64,000 bases of DNA, from assembly GCA_905215345.1 (NCBI GenBank), contig CAJMPR010000001.1:186001-250000 (forward strand). Direction: 5' to 3'. The translations under genes were made by a program, and so were the position numbers. Under the pieces are notes generated by a model that ran no database searches, was not told the DNA's origin, and worked only from the letters and a program-made list of their open reading frames with translations. Origin of the DNA: an uncultured bacterium (lineage in GTDB: Bacteria > Bacteroidota > Bacteroidia > Bacteroidales > Bacteroidaceae). Of the stretch, positions 18,476 through 27,202 are shown one piece after another; position 1 is the first letter of the stretch, and the number at the start of each line of letters is the position of its first letter.

Positions 18476-20626
18476 ATGAATCGAAAAACACTAATCGGAT
18501 TTTTATTTGCCAGTATATGTCTGATAACAGGTTCTTGCAGTGATAATGAAAACAAAAAGTTCTCACCTCAGGTTTACAATGTAAGCGGGAAAGTAGAAAA
18601 AGGTCCATTCATCAGTGGCTCTACTATTGATTTACAGCCATTAGATGCAAACATGCATGCTTTGGGAACTACATATTCTTCTACTATATTAGATCATTCA
18701 GGGAAATTCACTTTTGATTCTAAAGAGTTGGATACACCTTTTGCACAACTTACAGCAAATGGCTATTTCTTCAATGAAGTTAGCGGAGACTTATCTGAAG
18801 GAACAATAACATTAAGAGCCGTAGTAAATTTAGCAGATCAGTCAAGTGTAAACGTAAATCTTCTAACACATTTAAAGTATCATCGTATTCTTAATCTGAT
18901 AAAGGAGAGGAAATCATTTGATGAAGCAAATTCACAGTCTCAAAAAGAGTTACTTACTGCATTCGGATTACAACGATTCGCCAATACGGATGTTTCCCAA
19001 TATTCAATAGCATCAGGAACTGACGAAGCGGGAGCTTTAATTGCTATTTCATCCTTATTGATTGCTGACAAAACCGAAGCTGAAGTAACTGAATATTTGG
19101 CACGACTAAGCCAAGAGTTTGGACAAAACGGTATTTTTTCCGAGACTACGAAACAACAGTTCAAGCAAGATCGTAATAGTTTATATAGCAGATTATCGAC
19201 TATTGAAAACAATATTATAAGAAGATACAGCAAAGCGCTTAAGATAAATGTTTCTGTAAAGGATTTATCCTATTTCTTCGATTGGAATGATGATGGAATT
19301 GCAGGGAATGAGATTACAGACGATAATAACCCTGTAACATTAGATAAATCAGAAATAAGCGTACCTAAAGAAGGCGGACGATATTCTATTCGTATAAGTT
19401 CCTCCATTCCGGTATCCTTAACCTCAGACTTAAACGGGGGAGACTATCCTTCCGTTGATGAATTTCATTTATATGAAATTGGTACAATATCCCATGAAGA
19501 GAAAATTGAAAATCAAGTTTTAAACATAGTAATACAACCGGCATCCAATAGAAAGATGGATCCAACCAATATCTATATATATGACTACCGAGGTGTAGTT
19601 GTTGCTACTCTGGCAATTGAGCAAGAAGGGAATCCTACAGGAAAGCTGTTAACAAATAATGGCGAAAAAGTAATAGCCGGTGTTGCTTCCTCGTTATCAC
19701 AGGCTATAGGAACATGCAATCAAATGGATGCAAGATATACGAATCAAATTGTAGATCTGAATTTTACGCCTCCGGTTTCTTCTGCTAACACCAATCTAAA
19801 CCAATGTTGGTTAGACTTATATGTAGCAATTAACAGAAATCTATATCTCCTCTCGATTGATAAAAGACAAGGTGAACTATTACAAGCCCCACTAAATACC
19901 TTGAATGCTTTATGTTATTATAATTTAATCTCGTATTGGGGTGATGTTCCTTATAGAACAACTGAGAATTCAAGTGACTTCTCACTACCAAGAACTTCTA
20001 CGAATACAATTTTGAGCTCATTAACTACGGACTTAAAAAAGGCTATTACAGATTTGAATGATAAAAAGAATATTTTTGCAACTAACGCTGAAGACCTGAT
20101 CTTCTTCTCAAAAGATTTACCAAGGATAGTGCTTGCAAATATATATATGTATCAAGGAAATTACAGTGAAGCAAAAGTATTACTTGACGCTGTAGTATCC
20201 AACGAGTATTATCAATTAGAAAATACAATAGAATTATCACCAGATAGTAAAGACTTGATATTGGGTTTGTATTTGACAGATGATGGCAGAAACACAAATA
20301 CCATAGTGCCAATATTAACGTATACGGATGTAGTTTTGTCATTAGCAGAATGTGAACTTAGCCTTGGTAATAAAGATTCTGCTGAAAACTATTTGAAAAG
20401 TGTCGCAAACAAAAAAGGAATCAGCATTTCTACTGATCTGAAAGAAGGAATAAAAAAAGTCCGAAAACAAGCTTTACATACATGTGGCGGGTATTTTGCT
20501 TTCCTAAAAAGAAACGGCATTGCTATTTCTGAATTGGGTTTAGAAGATTATCAATTATTACTTCCAATTCCCAGAAATGAAACAGATAAGAACCCATCTG
20601 TTAATCAAAATCCAAGCTACTCATAA
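18476..20626 (+). CDS. Lipoprotein fusing a BACON-like domain to a SusD-like C-terminal half (orphan)
   Basis: ATG at 18476 gives MNRKTLIGFLFASICLITGS followed by Cys, an ideal lipoprotein signal; an ATG three codons upstream is possible. Acidic residues after Cys (CSDNENK) suggest surface display. Residues about 35-150 resemble a beta-sandwich (KGPFISGSTIDLQPLD, NVNLLTHLKYHRI). Then a BACON-like segment (about 290-390: DKSEISVPKEGGRYSIRIS ... TLAIEQEG). The last 310 residues look like SusD: LCYYNLISYWGDVPY, ARI-type TPR helices (LANIYMYQGNYSEAKVLLDA, LSLAECELSLGNKDSAENYL) and the end LLPIPRNETDKNP...NQNPSYS. No SusC gene is adjacent. The base composition is AT-rich compared with metH next door. 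Confidence 0.75.
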   Translation: MNRKTLIGFLFASICLITGSCSDNENKKFSPQVYNVSGKVEKGPFISGSTIDLQPLDANMHALGTTYSSTILDHSGKFTFDSKELDTPFAQLTANGYFFNEVSGDLSEGTITLRAVVNLADQSSVNVNLLTHLKYHRILNLIKERKSFDEANSQSQKELLTAFGLQRFANTDVSQYSIASGTDEAGALIAISSLLIADKTEAEVTEYLARLSQEFGQNGIFSETTKQQFKQDRNSLYSRLSTIENNIIRRYSKALKINVSVKDLSYFFDWNDDGIAGNEITDDNNPVTLDKSEISVPKEGGRYSIRISSSIPVSLTSDLNGGDYPSVDEFHLYEIGTISHEEKIENQVLNIVIQPASNRKMDPTNIYIYDYRGVVVATLAIEQEGNPTGKLLTNNGEKVIAGVASSLSQAIGTCNQMDARYTNQIVDLNFTPPVSSANTNLNQCWLDLYVAINRNLYLLSIDKRQGELLQAPLNTLNALCYYNLISYWGDVPYRTTENSSDFSLPRTSTNTILSSLTTDLKKAITDLNDKKNIFATNAEDLIFFSKDLPRIVLANIYMYQGNYSEAKVLLDAVVSNEYYQLENTIELSPDSKDLILGLYLTDDGRNTNTIVPILTYTDVVLSLAECELSLGNKDSAENYLKSVANKKGISISTDLKEGIKKVRKQALHTCGGYFAFLKRNGIAISELGLEDYQLLLPIPRNETDKNPSVNQNPSYS

Positions 20627-20655
20627 AAAGATAGGGGGGGACGAAAGTCTTTCTC

Positions 20656-20733
20656 ACCACAGATTACACAGATTTTTACAGATTTTCTTTGCTGATAATC
20701 AATGATTTAATTTTAATCTATGTAATCTGTGGT
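20656..20733. repeat. Inverted repeat built on ACCACAGATTACACAGATT
   Basis: The 19-base arm at 20656-20674 is the reverse complement of 20715-20733 except for one position. The spacer holds an extra TTTACAGATT unit. It lies between two convergent genes and may act as a bidirectional transcription stop, but it resembles a dispersed REP-like repeat found in many bacteria more than a classical terminator. Confidence 0.75.
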
Positions 20734-20758
20734 AAATTATGACACACCCGCATTACTA

Positions 20759-23524
20759 TTAATCAAATAGATTCAATCGATTCTTTTTCGCTTCGTCCAA
20801 TGGCACTGTATTAACCTGCTTCGTCTGGTGCTTTTCACGTAACTGCTGGTATTCAGCTGACAAGTCTTTTACCAGTACTTCTTTTTGCTTGGGATTCATT
20901 AAGCGGGCAGCCGCCGTCGCATTTTGAGAAGCATCTTTCAAATGAATTACCAGAGCATGGTAAACCGGATCTATTTTCAATGCAGTATGCAAACGGGATG
21001 TAGTAGCCCCTCCTATCAATAATGGGATGTCAAGTCCGGCCTTCTCTAACTCAAGGGCAACGTGTACCATTTCATCCAACGAAGGGGTGATTAATCCGCT
21101 CAACCCAACCATATCTACTTTTTCATCTATCGCACGCTGTACAATGGTTTCAGCAGGAACCATGACACCCAAGTCGATAATTTCATATCCGTTGCAAGCC
21201 ATCACCACGGAAACAATATTCTTACCAATATCATGTACGTCACCTTTAACCGTAGCAAGCAGTACTTTACCGGCAGAAGTAGTACCTTCTTGCTTTTCCG
21301 ACTCAATGACCGGCTGAAGAATGGCGACTGCTTTCTTCATAGTACGTGCCGTTTTTACCACTTGCGGGAGAAACATCTTACCGGCACCAAATAAATCCCC
21401 CACATGATTCATACCTGCCATCAATGGCCCTTCGATAATATCAACTGCTTTCGGGTATAATTTCAGAGCTTCGGCAAGGTCTTCTTCCAAATAATCGCCG
21501 ATGCCTTTTGTCAAAGCATATTTTAAACGTTCCTCCACAGTAGTGGATTCCCGCCAGGCAAGTTGAGAGTGTGCCTGTTGTATTCCGTCAGACGCCTTGG
21601 CCGTTTCCGTCTCGGCTTTCAAACGTTCGGCTGTTTCAATCAGCCTTTCAGCAGCATCAGTACGACGATTAAGTACCACATCTTCTATACGTTCCAGTAT
21701 ATCAGCGGGTATATCGGTATAAAGTACAGAGGTAGCCGGATTCACAATACCCATATCCATTCCTTCACGAATAGCATAATAAAGGAATACGGCGTGCATG
21801 GCTTCACGAATGTAATTATTACCCCGGAATGAAAATGAAAGATTGCTGACACCACCACTGACATGAGCGCCGGGCAAATTCTTACGTATCCAACCGGTAG
21901 CCTTTATAAAGTCTACCGCATAGTTATTATGTTCGTCCATACCCGTAGCAACCGCAAGTACATTCGGGTCAAATATAATATCATGAGGATTGAAACCTAC
22001 TTTATCCACCAACAAATGATAAGCACGTTGGCACACTTCAATCTTACGTTCGCAGGAGTCGGCCTGTCCGCGTTCATCAAAAGCCATTACTACAGCAGCT
22101 GCTCCATATTGTTTAATGATACGGGCATGCTCCAGAAACTTCTCCTCGCCTTCTTTCAATGAAATGGAATTGACAATGGATTTTCCTTGCAAGCATTTCA
22201 GTCCAGCAACAATCACATTCCATTTAGAGGAGTCAATCATCACAGGCACACGGGCTATTTCGGGTTCTGAAGCAATAAGATTCAGGAAAGTGGTCATTTC
22301 TGCCTGCGCATCCAATAGGCCGTCATCCATATTGACATCTACGACCTGAGCACCGTCTTCCACTTGCTGACGGGCTATACTGAGTGCCTCATCATATTTC
22401 TTTTCGTTTATCAAACGCAGGAATTTACGTGATCCGGCTACATTACAGCGTTCACCCACATTGATAAAATTATTTTCAGGCTTCACTTCCAGAAGTTCCA
22501 AACCGGAAAGCCAAAGGTGGTCTGGTTTTGGAGCAGGCATGTGAGGAGTGGCACCGGCAATTAATGCAGAATACTCAGCAATATATGCGTCTGTTGTACC
22601 GCAACAGCCACCAATAATATTTACTAACCCTTCCTGAATATATTCTTTGATTTCATGCGCCATATCGGCGGGAGTCTGGTCGTACTTACCCAAACTATTG
22701 GGAAGTCCGGCATTAGGGTATGCGCTGATATAATAAGGGGCACGTGCGGCAAGCTGCTCAAGAAAAGGTTTCAACTGACGGGCACCGAACGAGCAGTTCA
22801 ATCCGACAGAGAATACATCGGCATGTTGTACGGAAGCGAGAAAAGCATCAAGAGTCTGTCCGGACAGAGTACGCCCCCCGGTATCAGAAACCGTAACGGA
22901 TAGCATCAGAGGAACACGGACTCCGGTAGACTCCATAGCTTGCCCGGCTGCATAAATAGCAGCTTTCGCATTCAACGTATCAAAAATAGTTTCTATCAGC
23001 AGGGCATCTACACCTCCTTCAAGTAAAGCTTCCATTTGCTCGCGATAGGCAGCTGCAAGTTCGTCATAAGAAAGGGCACGATAAGCGGGATTGTTCACAT
23101 CAGGACTCATGGAACAAGTCTTATTGGTAGGGCCCACTGAACCGGCCACAAATCGTGGTTTATCAGGAGCACGGGATGTAAATTCATCGGCAACTTCACG
23201 AGCCAGTCTTACTGCCGCAAGATTAATCTCACGTACATAGTCCTGTACATGATAATCGGCCATGCTGACACAGGTAGAACTGAAAGTATTGGTTTCGATG
23301 ATATCGGCACCAGCTACCAGATATTTACGATGAATATCCTGTATAACGTCAGGACGGGTCAGACAGAGCAAATCATTATTTCCTTTTAGCTGTCCCGGAA
23401 TTCGGGCGAAACGTTCCCCCCGAAAATCCTCTTCCGTCAAGTTGTATTGTTGAATCATGGTGCCCATAGCACCGTCTAATATGAGGATGCGCTCACGCAC
23501 CAGCTCGCGAATAGTTTTCTTCAT
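20759..23524 (-). CDS. metH: Cobalamin-dependent methionine synthase lacking the reactivation domain
   Basis: Makes methionine from homocysteine and methyltetrahydrofolate. ATG at 23524 gives MKKTIRELVRERILILDGAM, matching family N-termini; the frame opens five codons earlier. Domains in order: homocysteine-binding with zinc cysteines (GLNCSFGA near 245 and GGCCGTT near 310), pterin-binding (ENNFINVGERCNVAGSRKF onward), cap, and B12-binding with DVHDIGKNIV and GGATTS. The protein stops at about 921 residues just after the B12 domain, where the E. coli enzyme (1227 residues) continues into the AdoMet-binding activation domain. The stop is followed by a spacer with no trace of the missing domain. 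Confidence 0.97.
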   Translation of the reverse strand: MKKTIRELVRERILILDGAMGTMIQQYNLTEEDFRGERFARIPGQLKGNNDLLCLTRPDVIQDIHRKYLVAGADIIETNTFSSTCVSMADYHVQDYVREINLAAVRLAREVADEFTSRAPDKPRFVAGSVGPTNKTCSMSPDVNNPAYRALSYDELAAAYREQMEALLEGGVDALLIETIFDTLNAKAAIYAAGQAMESTGVRVPLMLSVTVSDTGGRTLSGQTLDAFLASVQHADVFSVGLNCSFGARQLKPFLEQLAARAPYYISAYPNAGLPNSLGKYDQTPADMAHEIKEYIQEGLVNIIGGCCGTTDAYIAEYSALIAGATPHMPAPKPDHLWLSGLELLEVKPENNFINVGERCNVAGSRKFLRLINEKKYDEALSIARQQVEDGAQVVDVNMDDGLLDAQAEMTTFLNLIASEPEIARVPVMIDSSKWNVIVAGLKCLQGKSIVNSISLKEGEEKFLEHARIIKQYGAAAVVMAFDERGQADSCERKIEVCQRAYHLLVDKVGFNPHDIIFDPNVLAVATGMDEHNNYAVDFIKATGWIRKNLPGAHVSGGVSNLSFSFRGNNYIREAMHAVFLYYAIREGMDMGIVNPATSVLYTDIPADILERIEDVVLNRRTDAAERLIETAERLKAETETAKASDGIQQAHSQLAWRESTTVEERLKYALTKGIGDYLEEDLAEALKLYPKAVDIIEGPLMAGMNHVGDLFGAGKMFLPQVVKTARTMKKAVAILQPVIESEKQEGTTSAGKVLLATVKGDVHDIGKNIVSVVMACNGYEIIDLGVMVPAETIVQRAIDEKVDMVGLSGLITPSLDEMVHVALELEKAGLDIPLLIGGATTSRLHTALKIDPVYHALVIHLKDASQNATAAARLMNPKQKEVLVKDLSAEYQQLREKHQTKQVNTVPLDEAKKNRLNLFD

Positions 23525-23617
23525 TGATAAACCTGCCAAGATTATATGATAAATTCAAAAAACATCAAGAAGTTTTTGAAAAACAAGGCGATAAAATAAA
23601 AAAACAAGGCGTTGTTT

Positions 23618-24070
23618 TTAGCGTTTGAACATACGTGCCATATCGCGCTTATCATCTTTTTCTTTCAACGCTTCACGCTTGTCATATTGCTTTTTACCCT
23701 TCGCCAAGGCTATAACGACTTTCGCCAATCCTTTTTCATTGATGAATAAACGCACCGGAACAATGGTAAAACCGGGATCTTTCGTTCCACGCAATAGTTT
23801 ATCCATTTCCTTTTTAGTCAACAACAATTTACGCTCCCTGCGTGCATTATGATTATTATATGAACCATAAAAATATTCGGCAATATGCATGTTCTTCACC
23901 CACAATTCACCGTTGGCAAAATAGCAGAACGTATCCACCAAACTCGCTTTTCCCAGACGGATAGATTTTATTTCTGTACCCGTGAGCACGATACCCGCAG
24001 TATACGTATCTACCAGTTCATAGTCGAATGTAGCACGCTTATTTTTTATATTTACAGGAGCTTGTTTCAT
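23618..24070 (-). CDS. smpB: SsrA-binding protein SmpB
   Basis: A 150-residue protein that binds tmRNA for rescue of stalled ribosomes. The family pattern is clear: NKRATFDYELVDTYTAGIVL, GTEIKSIRLGKASLVDTFC, WVKNMHIAEY and the basic tail KGKKQYDKREALKEKDDKRD. Length is normal. It lies between metH and a membrane-protein gene, all leftward. No tmRNA gene was seen in this window. Confidence 0.97.
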   Translation of the reverse strand: MKQAPVNIKNKRATFDYELVDTYTAGIVLTGTEIKSIRLGKASLVDTFCYFANGELWVKNMHIAEYFYGSYNNHNARRERKLLLTKKEMDKLLRGTKDPGFTIVPVRLFINEKGLAKVVIALAKGKKQYDKREALKEKDDKRDMARMFKR

Positions 24071-24077
24071 AATTCAA

Positions 24078-24653
24078 TCAGTTTAAAACCAGCGTCAATT
24101 TATTGAATATAAATTCTATGACTGCCGGACAAACTATTAACAAAATAGAAGAAAGAATGGTAAACCGTAAACGGTCTTTTTCTGTCACTTTCATCAAAAT
24201 AGCACTTCCTTCCCACACAACATATACAATATAGAATTGAAGCAACAAGGCTATTATATTGAAATCCGGAAGGATACCAATAATAATCTTAAGCAAAAAA
24301 GGTACTACCAATGCATAACCGGAAAACTGTTGAGTCAAAGGAATATCATTGTCCATCCTGAACATACGGACTCGCAACCCATTAATGAGATAAGCCGCTA
24401 AAAAGTATCCACCAAAAAGGGATACCGCCACCGCACAACACTGCGTCATGGCATATTGAAAACTTTGCGGTCCGCTCCACCCTTTCGCCAACAAAGTGCC
24501 GATAAAGACTGACAACCCGCATAAACCAATCATAGGATAAACAAAAGATGTAAACACCTTTCGCTTATCCTCTTCCAAACGAATTTCCTCCCAGGCACGA
24601 GCCGGAGAGGAAATCAGTAACATTGCTATATGGAATAATTCTTTGTAGTTCAA
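24078..24653 (-). CDS. Yip1-like integral membrane protein
   Basis: A 191-residue protein with about five hydrophobic segments. The opening MNYKELFHIAMLLISSPARA is the usual start of the Yip1-type membrane domain proteins of Bacteroides (..P..W..I). Segments include FVYPMIGLCGLSVFIGTLLA, CAVAVSLFGGYFLAAYLING, VPFLLKIIIGILPDFNIIAL and LSSILLIVCPAVIEFIFNKL. It is packed between smpB and the NigD-like gene with 7 and 3 bp gaps, which suggests one transcript. Role unknown. Confidence 0.75.
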   Translation of the reverse strand: MNYKELFHIAMLLISSPARAWEEIRLEEDKRKVFTSFVYPMIGLCGLSVFIGTLLAKGWSGPQSFQYAMTQCCAVAVSLFGGYFLAAYLINGLRVRMFRMDNDIPLTQQFSGYALVVPFLLKIIIGILPDFNIIALLLQFYIVYVVWEGSAILMKVTEKDRLRFTILSSILLIVCPAVIEFIFNKLTLVLN

Positions 24654-24656
24654 TTA

Positions 24657-25433
24657 TTAGTTTTTTTCAAAAACACTTTTATAATCCACTTCATATGATT
24701 GCAATTCTTTTTTAGCATCTTCTAATTTATAAGAACCGCTTTTGTCAGTTTCATTAATCCAAACTTTAATCTTCGTAGGCGTCTTTCCATATTGATAAAG
24801 GAAATCTGTAATATCGAATGCCCTGAAATAACCATCCACAGTTTGATCCGGTTTTTCTTCCGTATTCGAATGACGAAGATATAAATTCAAAACACCATCT
24901 TCCGCATTTTCTTCAACTGTATTATCATAAACTAATGTAAAGTTGTGCAGTGACAAATCTTTCTGAGCCATATATCTCACACAAAGCAATAAAGTATTCT
25001 TATCAAAATATGTTAAACCACCTTTCGTAGCAGGATACATATCAATAACAGTTGCATTTTCATAAGGCTCTCCTGCTCCATTGCCCTCTTCCGTAATACT
25101 ACGACTAGCAGAAGATGCATTATAGTAAAGGGTCATTTTTGCATCAATAGACTTTGTCTCATTAGTAACTTGCTGTTCATCTGAGTTATAAGCATATTGC
25201 ACATATACAATATCATTATAATTAATCTTTGAAGACATAGATTGCAATTCTGAAGAATTTGTCGCAACAAACTTCACGCCATCTGCGGCTTGAAAAGTAT
25301 AAAATGGATATGTTTCTACCACTCTCATAAAAGTGGCCCAAGATACTGTAGGATCGCTCTCACCCATACACGAAGTTAAAGAAACGCCCATTAATAAGGT
25401 AAAGGCAACCATCAAGAATTTCAATTGTTTCAT
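24657..25433 (-). CDS. NigD-like lipoprotein
   Basis: A 258-residue lipoprotein: MKQLKFLMVAFTLLMGVSLT then Cys, with lipobox LTSC. I chose ATG 25433; ATG 25439 (two codons longer) is equally possible. The C-terminal half (TLLLCVRYMAQKDLSLHNFT, VLNLYLRHSNTEEKPDQTV, FRAFDITDFLYQYG) fits the NigD-like C-terminal domain, a Bacteroidetes family first noted in a bacteriocin-resistance operon but of unknown role. It is probably the first gene of a unit with the Yip1-like protein and smpB; a leftward TATCTTTG box precedes it. Confidence 0.7.
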   Translation of the reverse strand: MKQLKFLMVAFTLLMGVSLTSCMGESDPTVSWATFMRVVETYPFYTFQAADGVKFVATNSSELQSMSSKINYNDIVYVQYAYNSDEQQVTNETKSIDAKMTLYYNASSASRSITEEGNGAGEPYENATVIDMYPATKGGLTYFDKNTLLLCVRYMAQKDLSLHNFTLVYDNTVEENAEDGVLNLYLRHSNTEEKPDQTVDGYFRAFDITDFLYQYGKTPTKIKVWINETDKSGSYKLEDAKKELQSYEVDYKSVFEKN

Positions 25434-25456
25434 AAACATTATTTTTTTAGAGTTTG

Positions 25457-25464
25457 CAAAGATA
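25457..25464 (-). promoter_or_regulatory. Candidate -7 box for the NigD-like gene
   Basis: Plus-strand CAAAGATA reads TATCTTTG leftward, a full TAnnTTTG match, 24 bp before the proposed start. It supports a short leader. Confidence 0.6.
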
Positions 25465-25517
25465 TAAAATTCATTTCACATAACTTAAATGCAGAAACTT
25501 AAAAAATACTGCAACAA

Positions 25518-26018
25518 TTACTTTATTATTTTTGCAAATAAATCCAAATGCTCATCTACATAGCCAGCAATCAGTGCTGTATACTCTTCTTCTTTTTCTA
25601 AGAACTCTTCTTCTAACTCATCAAAAGCTTCGTATTGCTCATACATAGCCATAAATTCATCATCGGTACGTACCCGTTCCAAATCTTCGCGATGTTCATC
25701 GTATATCTTTCTGGCAGCATACACCAATTTACTCAAATCTCCCACTCCCCATAAGCGCATCACTTTGGCAAACGGATTAGCAAAAATATAGCCGCCATAT
25801 CCATTTTGTATTAATTGGCAAAATCCTCCTTCCATCAATTCATCACGAAATATCTGATAAGCCAACAATGAATGCTGTTCCCCCGTCAATAACGGCATTG
25901 TCTCGGCAGTTAGCATACCATTGATAACCTTCTTATATGCACCCGTAAATACTTGAATGAAAGCATCCATTCCTTCACTTGCAGCCTTTTGCAAAGCTAT
26001 ATCCGTTACTTCTACCAT
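25518..26018 (-). CDS. DMP19 family (DUF4375) protein
   Basis: A 166-residue acidic cytoplasmic protein. The DMP19/DUF4375 pattern is visible as TGEQHSLLAYQIFRDELMEG, FCQLIQNGYGGYIFANP and AFDELEEEFLEKEEEYTALI. DMP19 of Neisseria is a DNA-mimic protein, but most DUF4375 members have no known role, so DNA mimicry is only a possibility here. A leftward TAACTTTG box lies 23 bp upstream (26041-26048). Confidence 0.8.
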   Translation of the reverse strand: MVEVTDIALQKAASEGMDAFIQVFTGAYKKVINGMLTAETMPLLTGEQHSLLAYQIFRDELMEGGFCQLIQNGYGGYIFANPFAKVMRLWGVGDLSKLVYAARKIYDEHREDLERVRTDDEFMAMYEQYEAFDELEEEFLEKEEEYTALIAGYVDEHLDLFAKIIK

Positions 26019-26040
26019 GTTTATATAGATTAATTGGGTG

Positions 26041-26048
26041 CAAAGTTA
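26041..26048 (-). promoter_or_regulatory. Candidate -7 box for the DMP19 gene
   Basis: Plus-strand CAAAGTTA is TAACTTTG leftward, matching TAnnTTTG. It directly abuts the start of the open gene remnant on the other strand. Confidence 0.5.
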
Positions 26049-26049
26049 A

Positions 26050-26310
26050 CGTATTACATCAATACTTCCACAGGGAAAGACAGAATATGTAGAGAAATCT
26101 GCATTCATCGGCATCAAAAAAGCCCATAAGACATACAATGACGACGGCAAACTACGTTTCGACCAATACCTGTTCAGCAATACCTCTGCTGACACAGGAA
26201 CCGATAGTTCATTCACTCCGACATATAAGTTCGAAACCATTCCTGCCGAAAAAGTAGAAAACGTAGTCAGTCAATATGCAGGAACCAGTTTAACGATAAC
26301 AGAACCGTAA
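26050..26310 (+). pseudogene. Gene remnant: C-terminal fragment without start codon
   Basis: A frame open from 26050 to the TAA at 26308-26310 has normal-looking codon use but no ATG, GTG or TTG near its beginning. It encodes about 86 residues, including LPQGKTEYVEKSAFIGIKKA, HKTYNDDGKLRFDQYLFSN and the end AGTSLTITEP. This looks like the tail of a longer protein whose front was lost, perhaps when the DMP19 gene arrived or rearranged. I do not recognise the family. Confidence 0.55.
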
Positions 26311-26390
26311 TAACTGCAAACTCCACATTACATTCCACAGAGTTACAACTTATTATTACCTATTTTTAATAAAAAAGTCAAATTGAACGG

Positions 26391-26421
26391 TTGGCGGAAA
26401 GCAAGAAAACGACTACCTTTG
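26391..26421 (+). promoter_or_regulatory. Promoter of the NifU-like/GGGtGRT operon
   Basis: A TTG -33 core (26391-26393, TTGG) and a TACCTTTG -7 box (26414-26421) are separated by about 20 bp, the spacing expected for the Bacteroides primary sigma factor. The start codon lies 62 bp downstream after an AT-rich leader. Confidence 0.7.
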
Positions 26422-26482
26422 TGACCGATTTTAACAACGGAACTACGTTTTTTTTAATTATAACTTAAAAAAAGAGCTAATT

Positions 26483-27184
26483 ATGACTTATTCACACGAA
26501 GTGGAACACATGTGTGTTGTAAAGAAGGGTCCTAACCACGGACCGGCTCCCATACCCGAAGAAGGCAAATGGGTAAAATCTAAAGAAATCGTTGATATTT
26601 CAGGTTTGACACACGGTATCGGTTGGTGTGCTCCTCAGCAGGGTGCTTGTAAACTGACACTGAATGTTAAAGAAGGCGTTATCCAGGAAGCTTTAGTTGA
26701 GACTATCGGATGTTCCGGTATGACTCACTCAGCTGCTATGGCTGCTGAAATCCTTCCGGGTAAAACAATCCTCGAAGCACTGAACACTGACCTTGTTTGC
26801 GACGCAATCAACACAGCTATGCGCGAACTCTTCCTGCAAATCGTTTACGGACGCACTCAGTCTGCTTTCTCTGAAGGTGGTTTGATTATCGGTGCAGGTC
26901 TGGAAGACTTAGGTAAAGGTCTGCGCAGCCAGGTAGGTACCCTTTATGGTACTCTGGCTAAAGGTCCTCGTTACCTTGAAATGGCTGAAGGTTACATCAA
27001 AAATATCTTCTTGGATAAGAATGATGAAATCTGTGGATACGAATTCGTTCACATGGGTAAATTCATGGATGAAATCAAGAAGGGAACTGATGCTAACGAA
27101 GCATTGAAGAAAGTTACAGGTACTTATGGTCGTGTAACAGCAGAACAGGGAGCAGTTAAACACATTGATCCACGTCACGAATAA
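26483..27184 (+). CDS. NifU/IscU-like iron-sulfur scaffold-type protein, partner of GGGtGRT
   Basis: A 233-residue cytoplasmic protein with the NifU N-terminal-like fold. Possible metal-binding cysteines sit in GIGWCAPQQGACKL, ETIGCSGMTHSAAMAAE and LVCDAINTAMRELF, the spacing used by IscU-type scaffolds (three Cys regions). The longer N-terminus (EHMCVVKKGPNHGPAPIPEE) and C-terminal region distinguish this subgroup from IscU. It is followed 18 bp later by the GGGtGRT gene with a good AGGAGG-type site between them. Codons such as GGT, GCT, CTG and AAC dominate, as in highly expressed Bacteroides genes. The client protein is unknown. Confidence 0.85.
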   Translation: MTYSHEVEHMCVVKKGPNHGPAPIPEEGKWVKSKEIVDISGLTHGIGWCAPQQGACKLTLNVKEGVIQEALVETIGCSGMTHSAAMAAEILPGKTILEALNTDLVCDAINTAMRELFLQIVYGRTQSAFSEGGLIIGAGLEDLGKGLRSQVGTLYGTLAKGPRYLEMAEGYIKNIFLDKNDEICGYEFVHMGKFMDEIKKGTDANEALKKVTGTYGRVTAEQGAVKHIDPRHE

Positions 27185-27202
27185 TATAAGGAGGAAAGAA
27201 AT

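Noticed and set aside
23525..23617. Possible cobalamin riboswitch before metH
   Set aside because: The gap to smpB's side upstream is only about 90 bp with no B12-box-like structure; smpB reads in the same direction right upstream.
26046..26240. 64-residue frame on the minus strand upstream of the DMP19 gene
   Set aside because: It is the reverse of the gene remnant at 26050-26310, whose plus-strand translation looks much more protein-like, and it has no promoter of its own.
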